From Cryobacterium ruanii (GTDB taxonomy: Bacteria; Actinomycetota; Actinomycetes; Actinomycetales; Microbacteriaceae), in assembly GCF_004404055.1 (NCBI RefSeq), contig NZ_SOHK01000012.1:1-64000 (forward strand): a stretch of DNA of 64,000 bases, given 5' to 3'. This document shows positions 50,905-59,939 of the stretch, one piece after another. The first letter of the stretch is position 1. Each line of letters opens with the position of its first letter. The notes under the pieces are model-generated. The model searched no databases and had not been told where the DNA came from. It saw only the letters and a program-made list of their open reading frames with translations. Made by a program: the position numbers and the translations under genes.

Positions 50905-53424
50905 ATGGCATCGCTCCTCTACCGGATCGGGCGGTTCTCCGCCCGCCGAGCCTGGCCGGTCATCGTTGCGTGGATGGTCATTCTTGGCCTCGCGGTCGGT
51001 GCCTTCTCTGTCTTCGGCGGAACACTCACTTCGTCCGTCAGTATCCCGGGCACCGCCACTCAGGAGGTCAGTGACGAGCTCGCTGAGAAGTTCCCTTCGG
51101 CCAGCGGTGGGCGTGGCACCGTTTTCTTCACTACAACGGATGACTCCGCCCTCACCGACGCGCAGAGGACCGCAATCGGTGACCTGCTCATGCGCACTGT
51201 CGATCTGGACAGTGTGAAATCGGCGACGAACCCGTTCGATACCCAGGCTCAGATCGATGCTCAGTCCCAGCAGGTCGTGGACGGCCGACAAAAGATCATC
51301 GACGCAACGGCCCAGCTCGACGCGGGACAGGTGCAGATCGACACGGCCACGACCTCGGCCACGGCAGGACAGACGCAGCTCGATGCCAGCCGCACGCAGG
51401 CCGAGGCCGCGGGGCAACTCGCCGCCGCCCAGCCGACCCTCAATGCCCAGCAAGCACAGCTCGATGCGGGGCGGACGACGATTGCGAAGCAGCAGGTCAC
51501 CCTGGACGCGAGCCGCACGCAACTCGAAACCCAGAGCGCCACGCTTGAACAGGGAGCCGACCTGCTTGACCTGGCTGCGAGCATTCGTCAAGTATCGTCC
51601 GACGAGACCACCGCTGTCGCGAGCGTGCAGTTCGACACGTCGCTCAATCTGGTGCCGGCCGAGGCGAAGGAAGCCGTTGTCGCGGAGATGAACGACGCCG
51701 GGATCGACGGCGTCACGGCTGAGGTCTCCAACGACATTGCCTCTACCATTCCCGAGATCCTCGGCCCGGGAGAGATCGGCGGCGTGATCGTTGCGGCGAT
51801 CGTGCTGTGGGTCATGCTGGGAACCCTGATCGGCGCGGGACTGCCGTTGTTGAACGCGCTTATCGGCGTGGGCGTCGGTGTGCTCGCTTCCCTCGCACTG
51901 TCCGGATCCGTCGAGATGCTCTCCGTCACCCCGGTTCTGGGAGTGATGCTCGGACTCGCGGTCGGCATTGACTACTCGCTCTTCATTCTCAACCGGCATC
52001 GCACCCAGCTGAGCCATGGTCTGCCCCTGCAGGAGTCGATCGGGCTGGCGAACGGCACCTCCGGAAACGCGGTCGTGTTCGCCGGTGCCACGGTGCTCAT
52101 CGCCCTGCTTGCCCTCAATCTCACCGGCATCCCCTTTCTAGGGCTTATGGGCACGGTTGGTGCCGTCTGCGTCCTCGTCGCGATTCTCATTGCGATCACC
52201 CTGACGCCAGCGGTGTTGGGCCTGGTCGGCACGAAGATTCTCACGAAGAAGGCCCGCGCCAAGGTCGGCCACGCCAGCAACTCGGCCCGCGTGCCGGTCA
52301 AGCCGATGAACACCGTGCGCGCCGTCGTCACCGTGGTCGTTGGCATCGTCGTGCTGCTCATCGTGGCCATCCCTGCGCTCTCGATGCGCCTCGGACTCCC
52401 CGCGGGCTCGTCCGAACCGCTGGGCTCGAGCGCCTACAACGCCTACAAACTCGCCGACGACAAATTCGGCGCTGGAGTAAACGGCCCGCTGCTCGTCGTC
52501 GCCGATCTCGAGACAGCCATCACGGAGGACGACCTGCTCGCCGAGCAGGTGCGCATCGGAACCGCACTTCGGGCGACGAATGATGTCGTCGCCGTCGCGC
52601 CGATCGGAGCATCCGACGATGACCTGCTGCTCGCCTTCCAGGTTATTCCGGCAGAAGGGCCGACCAGCGAATCGACCGAGCAACTCGTGCGTGACCTGCG
52701 CGGGCTTGAAATTGACGGTGTCGCATCCCTCGGTGTCGCCGGCAACGCGTCGGGAAACATCGATGTGAGCGAAAAACTTGCCGCGGCGCTCCCGCTGTAC
52801 CTTCTCGTTGTCGTGGGACTCTCGCTGATCATCCTGATCTTCGTGTTTCGCTCGATCCTCGTGCCGATCACCGCGACACTGGGTTTTGTGCTGTCACTGT
52901 TCGCGTCCTTCGGAGCGATCACGGCGGTCTTCCAGTGGGGCTGGCTCGGGGCTGTGTTCGGCATCCATGACCCTGGGCCGATCTTGAGCTTCCTGCCCAT
53001 TCTCGTCGTGGGCGTGCTGTTCGGACTGGCGATGGACTACCAACTGTTCTTGGTGAGCGGCATGCGCGAATCATACGTGCATGGCGCGTCGGCGCGCCTC
53101 GCCGTGCAGCGCGGGGTGCACGCCGGGCACACGGTGGTTATTGCCGCGGCGCTCATCATGGCTTCGGTCTTCTCCGGCTTCATCTTCTCGAACTCGGTGA
53201 TGATCCAGTCGATTGGTTTTGGGCTCGCCGGTGGCGTACTGCTCGACGCGTTCGTGGTGCGGCTACTGATCATTCCGGCCGTGATGCACTTGCTCGGTGA
53301 CGCGGCCTGGTGGCTGCCGAAATGGCTCGATCGCATCCTGCCCAACGTGGATGTGGAGGGCGCGTCGCTCGAGCGGGCGCACCCGGTGGCCTTTCCCGAG
53401 CGCGGACCAACACCGGTCGCTTAA
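50905..53424 (+). CDS. MMPL/RND-superfamily exporter
   Basis: 839 residues. First membrane helix at residues 15-37, then a large extracytoplasmic domain (about 40-285) with an Ala/Gln-rich repeated region (residues 112-220, QxxLDAGxxQ-like pieces that look coiled-coil). Then come membrane helix blocks (about 290-470 and 610-815) and a second loop domain. GIDYSLFILNRHR and AMDYQLFLVSGMRE carry the Asp-Tyr proton-relay motifs of MMPL proteins. Such exporters move lipids or drugs using the proton gradient; here it follows a TetR regulator. A terminator follows the stop. Confidence 0.9.
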   Translation: MASLLYRIGRFSARRAWPVIVAWMVILGLAVGAFSVFGGTLTSSVSIPGTATQEVSDELAEKFPSASGGRGTVFFTTTDDSALTDAQRTAIGDLLMRTVDLDSVKSATNPFDTQAQIDAQSQQVVDGRQKIIDATAQLDAGQVQIDTATTSATAGQTQLDASRTQAEAAGQLAAAQPTLNAQQAQLDAGRTTIAKQQVTLDASRTQLETQSATLEQGADLLDLAASIRQVSSDETTAVASVQFDTSLNLVPAEAKEAVVAEMNDAGIDGVTAEVSNDIASTIPEILGPGEIGGVIVAAIVLWVMLGTLIGAGLPLLNALIGVGVGVLASLALSGSVEMLSVTPVLGVMLGLAVGIDYSLFILNRHRTQLSHGLPLQESIGLANGTSGNAVVFAGATVLIALLALNLTGIPFLGLMGTVGAVCVLVAILIAITLTPAVLGLVGTKILTKKARAKVGHASNSARVPVKPMNTVRAVVTVVVGIVVLLIVAIPALSMRLGLPAGSSEPLGSSAYNAYKLADDKFGAGVNGPLLVVADLETAITEDDLLAEQVRIGTALRATNDVVAVAPIGASDDDLLLAFQVIPAEGPTSESTEQLVRDLRGLEIDGVASLGVAGNASGNIDVSEKLAAALPLYLLVVVGLSLIILIFVFRSILVPITATLGFVLSLFASFGAITAVFQWGWLGAVFGIHDPGPILSFLPILVVGVLFGLAMDYQLFLVSGMRESYVHGASARLAVQRGVHAGHTVVIAAALIMASVFSGFIFSNSVMIQSIGFGLAGGVLLDAFVVRLLIIPAVMHLLGDAAWWLPKWLDRILPNVDVEGASLERAHPVAFPERGPTPVA

Positions 53425-53432
53425 CCCGTCGC

Positions 53433-53488
53433 AAGAGTGGGTGAACGGCGGCTTCAGCAAGTGCGAAGCAACCGTTCACCCACTTTTG
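53433..53488 (+). terminator. Intrinsic terminator behind the MMPL gene
   Basis: AGTGGGTGAACGG (53436-53448) pairs perfectly with CCGTTCACCCACT (53472-53484). A smaller inner stem (GCTTC/GAAGC) lies in the loop, and TTTT follows. Confidence 0.85.
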
Positions 53489-53502
53489 TGCGGGCGCGAG
53501 TC

Positions 53503-53516
53503 TATTAAACGTAATA
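53503..53516. promoter_or_regulatory. Operator-like dyad upstream of the DUF2249/nitrite reductase genes
   Basis: TATTA (53503-53507) and TAATA (53512-53516) form a perfect dyad with a 4-nt centre (AACG), in an AT-rich segment 52 nt before the DUF2249 start. It fits a site for a regulator of nitrogen oxide or low-oxygen response such as NsrR or an FNR/CRP-type protein, but the consensus match is not close enough to name one. Confidence 0.4.
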
Positions 53517-53567
53517 AAGTGCTCTAAAATAGAAGTGTTGTTGTTCGCACCGAACCGAGGAGACACC

Positions 53568-53888
53568 ATGACCGCCGAGCCGATCCGTATCATTCCCGGG
53601 CCGACTACCCACCCGCACGAGCCCGCCACGGCGACGTGTACCTGTGGCCACGACGACAGCGAAGCAATCGTTCTCGACGGCCGCACCATCCCGCACGCCA
53701 TCCGTCACGCCACGATCTTCGGCGCGCTGGGCGCGATCCAGCCCGGAATATCACTCGACCTCAAGGTCTCGCACGACCCGCTCCCGCTGCTCGCCCAGCT
53801 CGAGCGAAACCACCCCAACACCTTCAGCATCAGCTACCTCGAAAGTGGTCCCGACGTATGGACCCTGCGCCTGACCCGTATCGCCTAG
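53568..53888 (+). CDS. DUF2249 protein
   Basis: 106 residues. The DUF2249 region (residues about 45-105) has RHATIFGALGAIQPGISLDLKVSHDPLPLLAQLERNHPN and YLESGPDVWTLRLTRI. An N-terminal extension holds TCTCGHDDSEAIVLDGR with two Cys and a His. DUF2249 proteins are often found with hemerythrins, nitrite/NO reductases and Rrf2 regulators, and may bind a metal or redox partner. GAGGAG precedes ATG 53568. It is followed within 10 nt by the nitrite reductase gene. Confidence 0.8.
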   Translation: MTAEPIRIIPGPTTHPHEPATATCTCGHDDSEAIVLDGRTIPHAIRHATIFGALGAIQPGISLDLKVSHDPLPLLAQLERNHPNTFSISYLESGPDVWTLRLTRIA

Positions 53889-53897
53889 CCGTCCCTC

Positions 53898-56510
53898 ATG
53901 AAACCCAGCCTCAAACGCCGGCTGTGGCATCAGATCACCGGCATGCTCGTGCCCGTCTGGCTGATCCTCGGGATCGTCAGCATCGTGCTCTATCGGGCAT
54001 CGTCCTTCGGGCCCTGGCTCATGGTTCACCTGCTGCTGCTCGGCGCAGTCTCGACCGCGATCCTGGTCTGGAGTCAGCACTTCGCCGACAGCCTGCTGAA
54101 AAGCACGGCCCCGGGCGGTCGGTACTGGCTGGGCATCCGACTGACCGTGCACACGATCGGCGCGGCGATGGTGATGATCGGAATCATCGGGGCCTGGTGG
54201 CATGTTGTTCTCACCGGAGGAATCCTGGTCGGGCTTAACGCCGTCCTGCACGCCACAATCCTCGTTCGGCAGATGCGCGGCGCACTCCCGGCCCGGTTCG
54301 CGCCGTTGGTGCGCTATTACATTGCTGCGGCCGGATGCCTCGTGGTTGGAGTCACTCTCGGAATCTTGATGGCCCATCCCGGCAGCGCGGCGGCGGGTGA
54401 CTATTACGCGCGGCTGTACATCGCGCATATCGGTCTGAATCTGCTCGGCTGGGTGGGGCTGACCGTCATCGGTACCGTCGCCCTGCTGCTCCCGACCGTG
54501 CTGCACTCCCATATCCTGTCGACTACACGGGCAGCCGCACGTTTCACCCTGCCGATTCTTCTGGCCGGCCTGGTGGTTCTGGGCACTAGCGCCTACGCCG
54601 ACTCACGAGTTATCACTGCGGCGGGTGTGCTCATCTACCTGGTCGGTCTTGCCAAAGTGCTTGGGGAGCTGGCCGGTCATCTTCGCCGTTCGCCCGCGGT
54701 CAGCTACGCCGGGTGGAGTATCACCGCGGCCGTCGCCTGGTTCGCGCTGTGCGCCCTCGGTTTTGCCGTCGTCGTTGTCGCCGCTACCAGCTGGGCGGAC
54801 GCCGCGGCCGGTCTCAAAGCGCTCGTGCCGTACTTCGCGGTCGGCTTCAGCGGCCAGATCATGATCGGTGCGCTGAGCTTTCTCATTCCGGTCGTGCTTG
54901 GCGGGGGACCGCGGGCGTCCAAGGAAACCGCGCACGAACTCGATCGTGCCGGGCTGTTCCGAGTGGGCGTCGTCAATGGCGCCCTCGTTCTGACCCTTCT
55001 GCCGATGCCCGACCTCGTCACCGCCGCGCTCTGGGTGGTTATCCTCACGACCCTCGCCGCGTTCATCGTTTTGATGGTGCGGGCGCTGCGCATCAATCGG
55101 AAGACCCGCACTCCTTTGGGAGTGGGGCTTCCGCTCCTGGTCCGCGATGGCGCGGCGGATCCCGCGCCGCAGCCGCACTCTCGCACCGGCATGCTCGTCG
55201 CGGCTGCGGCGACCCTGGCTCTGACCCTCGCCATCGGTGTTGCCCTCGAGCCCGCCGGCACGACCCTCGCCTCCGGAGCGACCGGCCACACGACGATGGT
55301 CGATGTCACGATGATCGACACCCGGTTCAGCCCCGACACGATCGATGTTCCGGTCGGCGACACCCTGGTGCTCACCCTCACGAACAACGACGGCATGCTG
55401 CACGACCTCGTCTTCGACAGCGGAGTGGATTCCGGATCGGTCGATCCCCAAACAACGATGACTGTCGACGTCGGGCTGATCGATGCCGACCTCAGCGGCT
55501 GGTGCTCGCTTGGTGGCCACCGGCTGCTCGGAATGGTGCTGACCGTCAACGCGATCGGTGCGCACCCGTCCGCGGCTGCCGATTCGCAAGCAGACGCGAT
55601 GCACAGCGACGCGTCAGTATCCGCTGCCGACGACATCGACCCGATGCGCGAGCCGGAGAGCGACTTCGTCGCGCGCGATGCGCGACTGGCGCCTGCAGCA
55701 TCCACTGCCGTGCACAGGAGCACGATGACCGTGAGCAATACCGAATCCGAGGTGGCGCCGGGCGTCACACAGATGCTGTGGACCTACAACAAAACGGCAC
55801 CGGGGCCGACGTTGCGCGGCACGGTCGGCGACGTCTTTGAGATCACCTTCGTCAACGCGGGCACTATCGGCCATTCCCTCGACTTTCACGCCGGTTCCCT
55901 CGCCCCGGACAAGCCGATGCAGACCATCGACCCCGGCGAGGAACTCACCTACCGGTTTACCGCGACGCGGTCGGGAATCTGGATGTATCACTGCTCGACG
56001 ATGCCCATGTCGGCCCACATCGCGAACGGCATGTTCGGTGCGGTCATCATCGACCCGCCAGGGCTGGCCGCCGTCGACCAGGAATATGTGCTGATCCAGT
56101 CGGAGTTCTATCTTGGACAGCAGGGCGAGGAAGGCGACGCGGAGAAGGTGCAGACCCAGTCGCCCGACCTGCTCACCTTCAATGGCTACGCGAACCAGTA
56201 TGTTGCGGCGCCGCTGACCGCGACCGTCGGTGAGAAGGTGCGCGTCTGGCTGCTCGACGCCGGCCCCAACTCGAGCAGTTCTTTTCACGTGGTCGGTGGC
56301 CAGTTCGACACGGTGTTCTCGGAGGGCGAGTACCTTCTGCGGGGCGGCGGCAGCACCGGAACGGGCGGGGCGCAGACGCTCCCGCTCGCACCCGCCCAGG
56401 GCGGCTTCGTCGAGCTCACCTTTACCGAAGCCGGTACCTACCCGTTCGTGAGCCACGTGATGTCGGATGCGGAGAAGGGCGCGCGCGGGCTGATCCTCGT
56501 CACCGACTGA
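53898..56510 (+). CDS. nirK: Membrane-fused NirK-type copper nitrite reductase
   Basis: 870 residues with three parts. Residues 1-410: about 11-12 membrane helices (WLILGIVSIVLYRASS onward), as in the N-terminus of actinobacterial NirK fusions. Residues about 460-560: a cupredoxin with a blue-copper site (HDLVFDSG and WCSLGGHRLLGM). Residues about 600-870: the two-domain NirK core, with HSLDFHAG near 658 (type 1 and type 2 His plus Asp), MYHCSTMPMSAHIANGMFG near 696 (His, Cys, His, Met) and SFHVVGGQFDTVF near 795 (His). It would reduce nitrite to nitric oxide outside the membrane, with the cupredoxin passing electrons. The DUF2249 gene precedes it. The convergent SulP gene stops 13 nt downstream. 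Confidence 0.85.
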   Translation: MKPSLKRRLWHQITGMLVPVWLILGIVSIVLYRASSFGPWLMVHLLLLGAVSTAILVWSQHFADSLLKSTAPGGRYWLGIRLTVHTIGAAMVMIGIIGAWWHVVLTGGILVGLNAVLHATILVRQMRGALPARFAPLVRYYIAAAGCLVVGVTLGILMAHPGSAAAGDYYARLYIAHIGLNLLGWVGLTVIGTVALLLPTVLHSHILSTTRAAARFTLPILLAGLVVLGTSAYADSRVITAAGVLIYLVGLAKVLGELAGHLRRSPAVSYAGWSITAAVAWFALCALGFAVVVVAATSWADAAAGLKALVPYFAVGFSGQIMIGALSFLIPVVLGGGPRASKETAHELDRAGLFRVGVVNGALVLTLLPMPDLVTAALWVVILTTLAAFIVLMVRALRINRKTRTPLGVGLPLLVRDGAADPAPQPHSRTGMLVAAAATLALTLAIGVALEPAGTTLASGATGHTTMVDVTMIDTRFSPDTIDVPVGDTLVLTLTNNDGMLHDLVFDSGVDSGSVDPQTTMTVDVGLIDADLSGWCSLGGHRLLGMVLTVNAIGAHPSAAADSQADAMHSDASVSAADDIDPMREPESDFVARDARLAPAASTAVHRSTMTVSNTESEVAPGVTQMLWTYNKTAPGPTLRGTVGDVFEITFVNAGTIGHSLDFHAGSLAPDKPMQTIDPGEELTYRFTATRSGIWMYHCSTMPMSAHIANGMFGAVIIDPPGLAAVDQEYVLIQSEFYLGQQGEEGDAEKVQTQSPDLLTFNGYANQYVAAPLTATVGEKVRVWLLDAGPNSSSSFHVVGGQFDTVFSEGEYLLRGGGSTGTGGAQTLPLAPAQGGFVELTFTEAGTYPFVSHVMSDAEKGARGLILVTD

Positions 56511-56522
56511 AAGAGCGGATGC

Positions 56523-58043
56523 CTAGTGCCCGCCGCCGAGTTTACCGGCGAGGCGGGTGTGCAGTTCGTGGCTCGCCTCGTTGAGCCCCTCGATGACGAC
56601 GTGCTTGGCGTGCCGCTCATACTTGTGGGTGATGGCGTCGAGGGTGGCGACGGTCGAAGCGTCCCAGATGTGTGACGCCGACAGGTCGATGACGATGCGG
56701 TCGGGGTCGTCCGCATACTCGAACTGAGTCATCAGATCGTTGCTCGAGGCGAAGAACAGTGCCCCGGTCACCGTGTAAAAGGCGGTCGGCACTGACTGTT
56801 CTAGTTCGACGGTGCGTTCCACTCGGGCCAGGTGGGCGACGCGGCGTGCGAAGGCGACCATCGCCACGATCACGCCGACCACGACGCCGATGGCGAGATT
56901 GTGGGTGAGAACGATGGCGATAACCGTGGCGACCATGACGGTGGTCTCGCTCTTGGGCATCCGTTTGAGGGTCGAGAAGCGGATGCTGTGCCAGTCGAAG
57001 GTGAGATACGACACGATGATCATCACCGCGACCAGTGCGGCCATGGGTACGACGGCGAGCACGTCGCCGAGGCCCAACACCAAAACGAGCAGGAAGACGC
57101 CGGCGAGGAAGGTGGAGATGCGGGTTCGGGCGCCGGAAGCCTTGACGTTGATCATGGTCTGGCCGATCATGGCGCAGCCGCCCATGCCGCCGAACAGGCC
57201 GCTCATGATGTTGGCGACGCCCTGGCCCCAAGTCTCGCGGGTTTTGTTGGAGTGGGTGTCGGTGATTTCGTCGACGAATTTTGCGGTCATGAGCGACTCG
57301 AGGATTCCGACGAGGGCCATTCCGAGGGCGTATGGGGCAATAATCGTAAAGGTGTTCCAGTTGAGCGGAATATTGGGGAAGAACAGTTCGGGCAGGCTCT
57401 GGGGCAGCTCGCCTTGGTCGCCGATGGTCGGCACGTTGATGGCGATCAGCACGGTCGCGACGGTCAGGACGACGATCGCCACGAGCGGCGCGGGAACCAC
57501 CTTGGTGATGCGCGGCATGACCACCATGATGATCAGCCCGGCGGCGACGAGCGGGTAGACCATAAAGGGCACGTCGAGCAGTTGCGGGAGTTGGGACGTG
57601 AAGATGAGAATCGCCAGGGCGTTGACGAAACCGACCATGACGCTGCGCGGAATGAAGCGCATGAGTTTAGCGACGCCGACCAGGCTGAGCACGATCTGGA
57701 ACACCCCAGCGAGGATGACGGTGGCGATGAAGTACTCCATGCCGTAGTCGCGGGCGACCGGGGCGATGACGAGCGCGACGGCGCCGGTCGCGGCGGTGAT
57801 CATGGCGGGGCGGCCGCCGACGAAGGCGATGGTCACGGCCATCACGAACGACGAGAACAGGCCGACGCGAGGGTCGACGCCGGCGATGATCGAGAAGGCG
57901 ATCGCCTCGGGGATGAGGGCCATGGCCACGACGAGGCCGGCGAGCATCTCTCGGGTGAGCAGGCGTGGCGTGCGCAGCGCGGTGAGAACCGAGGGTTCCG
58001 CTTTGTACCTGCTGGTCGTGGTCGAGTTTCGAACAATGGCCAT
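56523..58043 (-). CDS. SulP-family anion transporter with STAS domain
   Basis: 506 residues. About 12-14 membrane helices in the SulP pattern, including LAGLVVAMALIPEAIAFSIIAGVDPRVGLFSSFV and ALVGILESLMTAKFVD, and a C-terminal STAS domain (VIDLSASHIWDASTVATLDAITHKY). SulP carriers take up sulfate, bicarbonate or other anions. The gene is divergent from a MerR regulator with a perfect palindrome in between, so its expression is probably under that regulator. It ends next to the nitrite reductase gene on the opposite strand. Confidence 0.9.
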   Translation of the reverse strand: MAIVRNSTTTSRYKAEPSVLTALRTPRLLTREMLAGLVVAMALIPEAIAFSIIAGVDPRVGLFSSFVMAVTIAFVGGRPAMITAATGAVALVIAPVARDYGMEYFIATVILAGVFQIVLSLVGVAKLMRFIPRSVMVGFVNALAILIFTSQLPQLLDVPFMVYPLVAAGLIIMVVMPRITKVVPAPLVAIVVLTVATVLIAINVPTIGDQGELPQSLPELFFPNIPLNWNTFTIIAPYALGMALVGILESLMTAKFVDEITDTHSNKTRETWGQGVANIMSGLFGGMGGCAMIGQTMINVKASGARTRISTFLAGVFLLVLVLGLGDVLAVVPMAALVAVMIIVSYLTFDWHSIRFSTLKRMPKSETTVMVATVIAIVLTHNLAIGVVVGVIVAMVAFARRVAHLARVERTVELEQSVPTAFYTVTGALFFASSNDLMTQFEYADDPDRIVIDLSASHIWDASTVATLDAITHKYERHAKHVVIEGLNEASHELHTRLAGKLGGGH

Positions 58044-58188
58044 GAGGCCTCCAGAAGCTGGGCCGACGGTGCGGCCAAAGTGGATTCAGAAGAGTTGGGT
58101 GGGCGCCGCGGTGCGCACCTCCACCGGTCAACGAGGACAACGGTGGGAGAGTGGGCTTACAGATGAATGTCAGCCGACGTCTACAACA

Positions 58189-58208
58189 CTACCCTAACGT
58201 TAGGGTAG
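58189..58208. promoter_or_regulatory. MerR operator between sulP and merR-like genes
   Basis: CTACCCTAAC followed directly by GTTAGGGTAG is a perfect 20-bp palindrome in the 194-bp divergent gap, 30 nt before the MerR start. MerR proteins bind such dyads between or near promoter elements. Confidence 0.7.
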
Positions 58209-58237
58209 ATTGTGGCTGAGAGAAAGAAGGATTCCCG

Positions 58238-58633
58238 GTGACACCAGGCGCGACAGATTCCGCGGTCACGATGCACATCGGCGAACTTGCCGAGAAGACC
58301 GGGCTGTCGCTGCGCACGATTCGGCACTACGACGAAGTTGGCCTGCTGAAGGCATCTGCTCGCACCGCGGGCGGGTTTCGGCTCTACTTGCCCGAGGACT
58401 TCACTCGGCTCATGCTCATTCGCCGCATGAAACCCCTTGGCTTCACCCTCGACGAGATGACGGGGCTGCTCGCCGTCATCGACACGCGACAAGCCGGTCA
58501 AGCGGATGCCGACAGCCTCGAGACGAGGCGGCAACTGGATGCCTTCATCGCTGAGACCATTGCGCGACGCCAGAAGCTCGAGGACCAGCTAGGCATGGCC
58601 GATGAATTCCTCTCGCTGCTCCGCGCGCAGTAG
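58238..58633 (+). CDS. MerR-family regulator
   Basis: 131 residues. N-terminal winged helix typical of the family: MHIGELAEKTGLSLRTIRHYDEVGLLKASARTAGGFRLYLPEDFTRLMLIRRMKPLGFTLDEM (residues 12-74), then a coiled-coil dimerisation helix (residues about 90-125). It has no metal-binding Cys pair, so the inducer is not a mercury-type metal. Divergent from sulP with a palindrome in the gap, so it is the likely regulator of that gene. GTG 58238 is used as start; ATG 58271 (MHIGEL) is possible. Confidence 0.85.
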   Translation: MTPGATDSAVTMHIGELAEKTGLSLRTIRHYDEVGLLKASARTAGGFRLYLPEDFTRLMLIRRMKPLGFTLDEMTGLLAVIDTRQAGQADADSLETRRQLDAFIAETIARRQKLEDQLGMADEFLSLLRAQ

Positions 58634-58747
58634 CAAACGGAATCACCGATAAAATAAGACGCACCTGCACGAGGAAGTGGTGGCGCAATTATTTGGAACC
58701 GGTCTCGGCGTCGTGCTGACGCTCACGCGCACGTCAGTGAACCCGAC

Positions 58748-59317
58748 GTGAACGCTGAGCTGCCCGACCTCGAGCGCACGGTCGATGAAGGCCTGCTCAT
58801 CGCGTTGTCGGCCGTGCGGATGGCCGTGAAGAACGACATTATCGTCGGAGCGCTGCGGGAGCACTTCGACTACGACTCCGCGCGGTATGCCGACAACGCC
58901 CGCAACGAGCTGAATCGGCTGGCTCGGCAAAACGAAGAGTATTCCAGACGCGTGAATCGAATGAGCCGAGACCTCGCAGCGATGAAGTGGCGGCTGAGTC
59001 TTACCGATGACCAACGCCACGATCTCAAGCAGTTCGCCCTCAGGGTTCGCGTGCACGAGCGATTGACGCTCGCCCTCGACGCCGTAGCCGACGACAATGA
59101 TCAGGTGGCGCGGATCGTGGCGAGTGCGCAACGATCCGCTAGCGAAGAGGTCAGCTCAGCGGTGTCGTCGAAACTCATCGAATTGGCCGTCGACCAGCGC
59201 GAGCCCGACTACGCCGAACATCGCAGCGAACGCCTGGAAGCCTTCGTGCTCATCAACCTCGCTCTTTTGCAGGCCAAGCACGATGCGGCGACCGGCCCCG
59301 AGTTCAACGAGTATTGA
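58748..59317 (+). CDS. Hypothetical helical protein
   Basis: 189 residues, fully helical and charged, without signal peptide or membrane helix: LERTVDEGLLIALSAVRMAVKNDIIVGALREHFDYDSARYADNARNELNRLARQNEEYSRRVNRM, then VHERLTLALDAVADDNDQVARIV. It looks like a chromosomal actinobacterial protein of unknown function. GTG 58748 is used. It may be the housekeeping gene at the edge of the accessory DNA. Confidence 0.55.
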   Translation: MNAELPDLERTVDEGLLIALSAVRMAVKNDIIVGALREHFDYDSARYADNARNELNRLARQNEEYSRRVNRMSRDLAAMKWRLSLTDDQRHDLKQFALRVRVHERLTLALDAVADDNDQVARIVASAQRSASEEVSSAVSSKLIELAVDQREPDYAEHRSERLEAFVLINLALLQAKHDAATGPEFNEY

Positions 59318-59335
59318 ATCCCTCGAGTCCTGCAG

Positions 59336-59749
59336 TCAAAGAGCACTGAGATCGGTGAACGCCTGGGCGACTAATCTGTCGAATGTCGGCGTGCTCAATA
59401 GGGCGAAGAGCATGACATTGACGATGACCGTGGTCCAGAATTCCTTCCGGAAACTTCTCTTTTGGGTCTTGTGTCGCAATACCTGCTGCGCCACGATCGC
59501 GCCCGGCCAGCCGCCGACGAAGCCCCAGAACAACAGAGTGCGCTCCGAAATTCGCCAACCGGCGAACCTCGCTCTGCGCTTATCAATTGCGTACAGGGCA
59601 AAACAGATCAGGCTTGTGACGAGGTAAAGTCCGACCACCCAGAGCGGTCGGGGCCAGTACACCGCACCGACCAGGTAGAGCACGGCAAACAGAGCGATTG
59701 CCAGGTAACTGGCACGGCCCGACGCACTGCGGGAGCGGCCGATGATCAT
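59336..59749 (-). CDS. DUF1294 membrane protein
   Basis: 137 residues with about four membrane helices. The DUF1294 signature is present: VTSLICFALYAIDKRRARFAGWRISERTLLFWGFVGGWPGAIVAQQVLRHKTQKRSFRKEFW. ATG 59749 is chosen because the protein-like sequence starts there. The function of the family is unknown; it is often a lone gene or fused to a cold-shock domain. Confidence 0.8.
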   Translation of the reverse strand: MIIGRSRSASGRASYLAIALFAVLYLVGAVYWPRPLWVVGLYLVTSLICFALYAIDKRRARFAGWRISERTLLFWGFVGGWPGAIVAQQVLRHKTQKRSFRKEFWTTVIVNVMLFALLSTPTFDRLVAQAFTDLSAL

Positions 59750-59939
59750 GACCCCATGGTAGGTGAGTCCGACAGCGCACCGTCGTCTCATTCGGATCGG
59801 ACTCTCACCTCGCGGTTTGTCGAATCAACGGCGAATGAGAACTGTGGAGGTTGAGGTATTCTGCCGCGGTGCCAAACTGACCGCTTGCCGAAAAAAAATC
59901 CACAGTCAATCGACAGGCCCATTCAATACAGTGCCCATT

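Noticed and set aside
50794-52017. Long minus-strand open frame (about 407 codons)
   Set aside because: Antisense to the MMPL gene; its regular pattern mirrors the Gln/Ala-rich repeats of that gene.
56832-58166. Long plus-strand open frame (about 444 codons)
   Set aside because: Antisense to the SulP gene, with His/Asp/Gly-rich composition and no domain.
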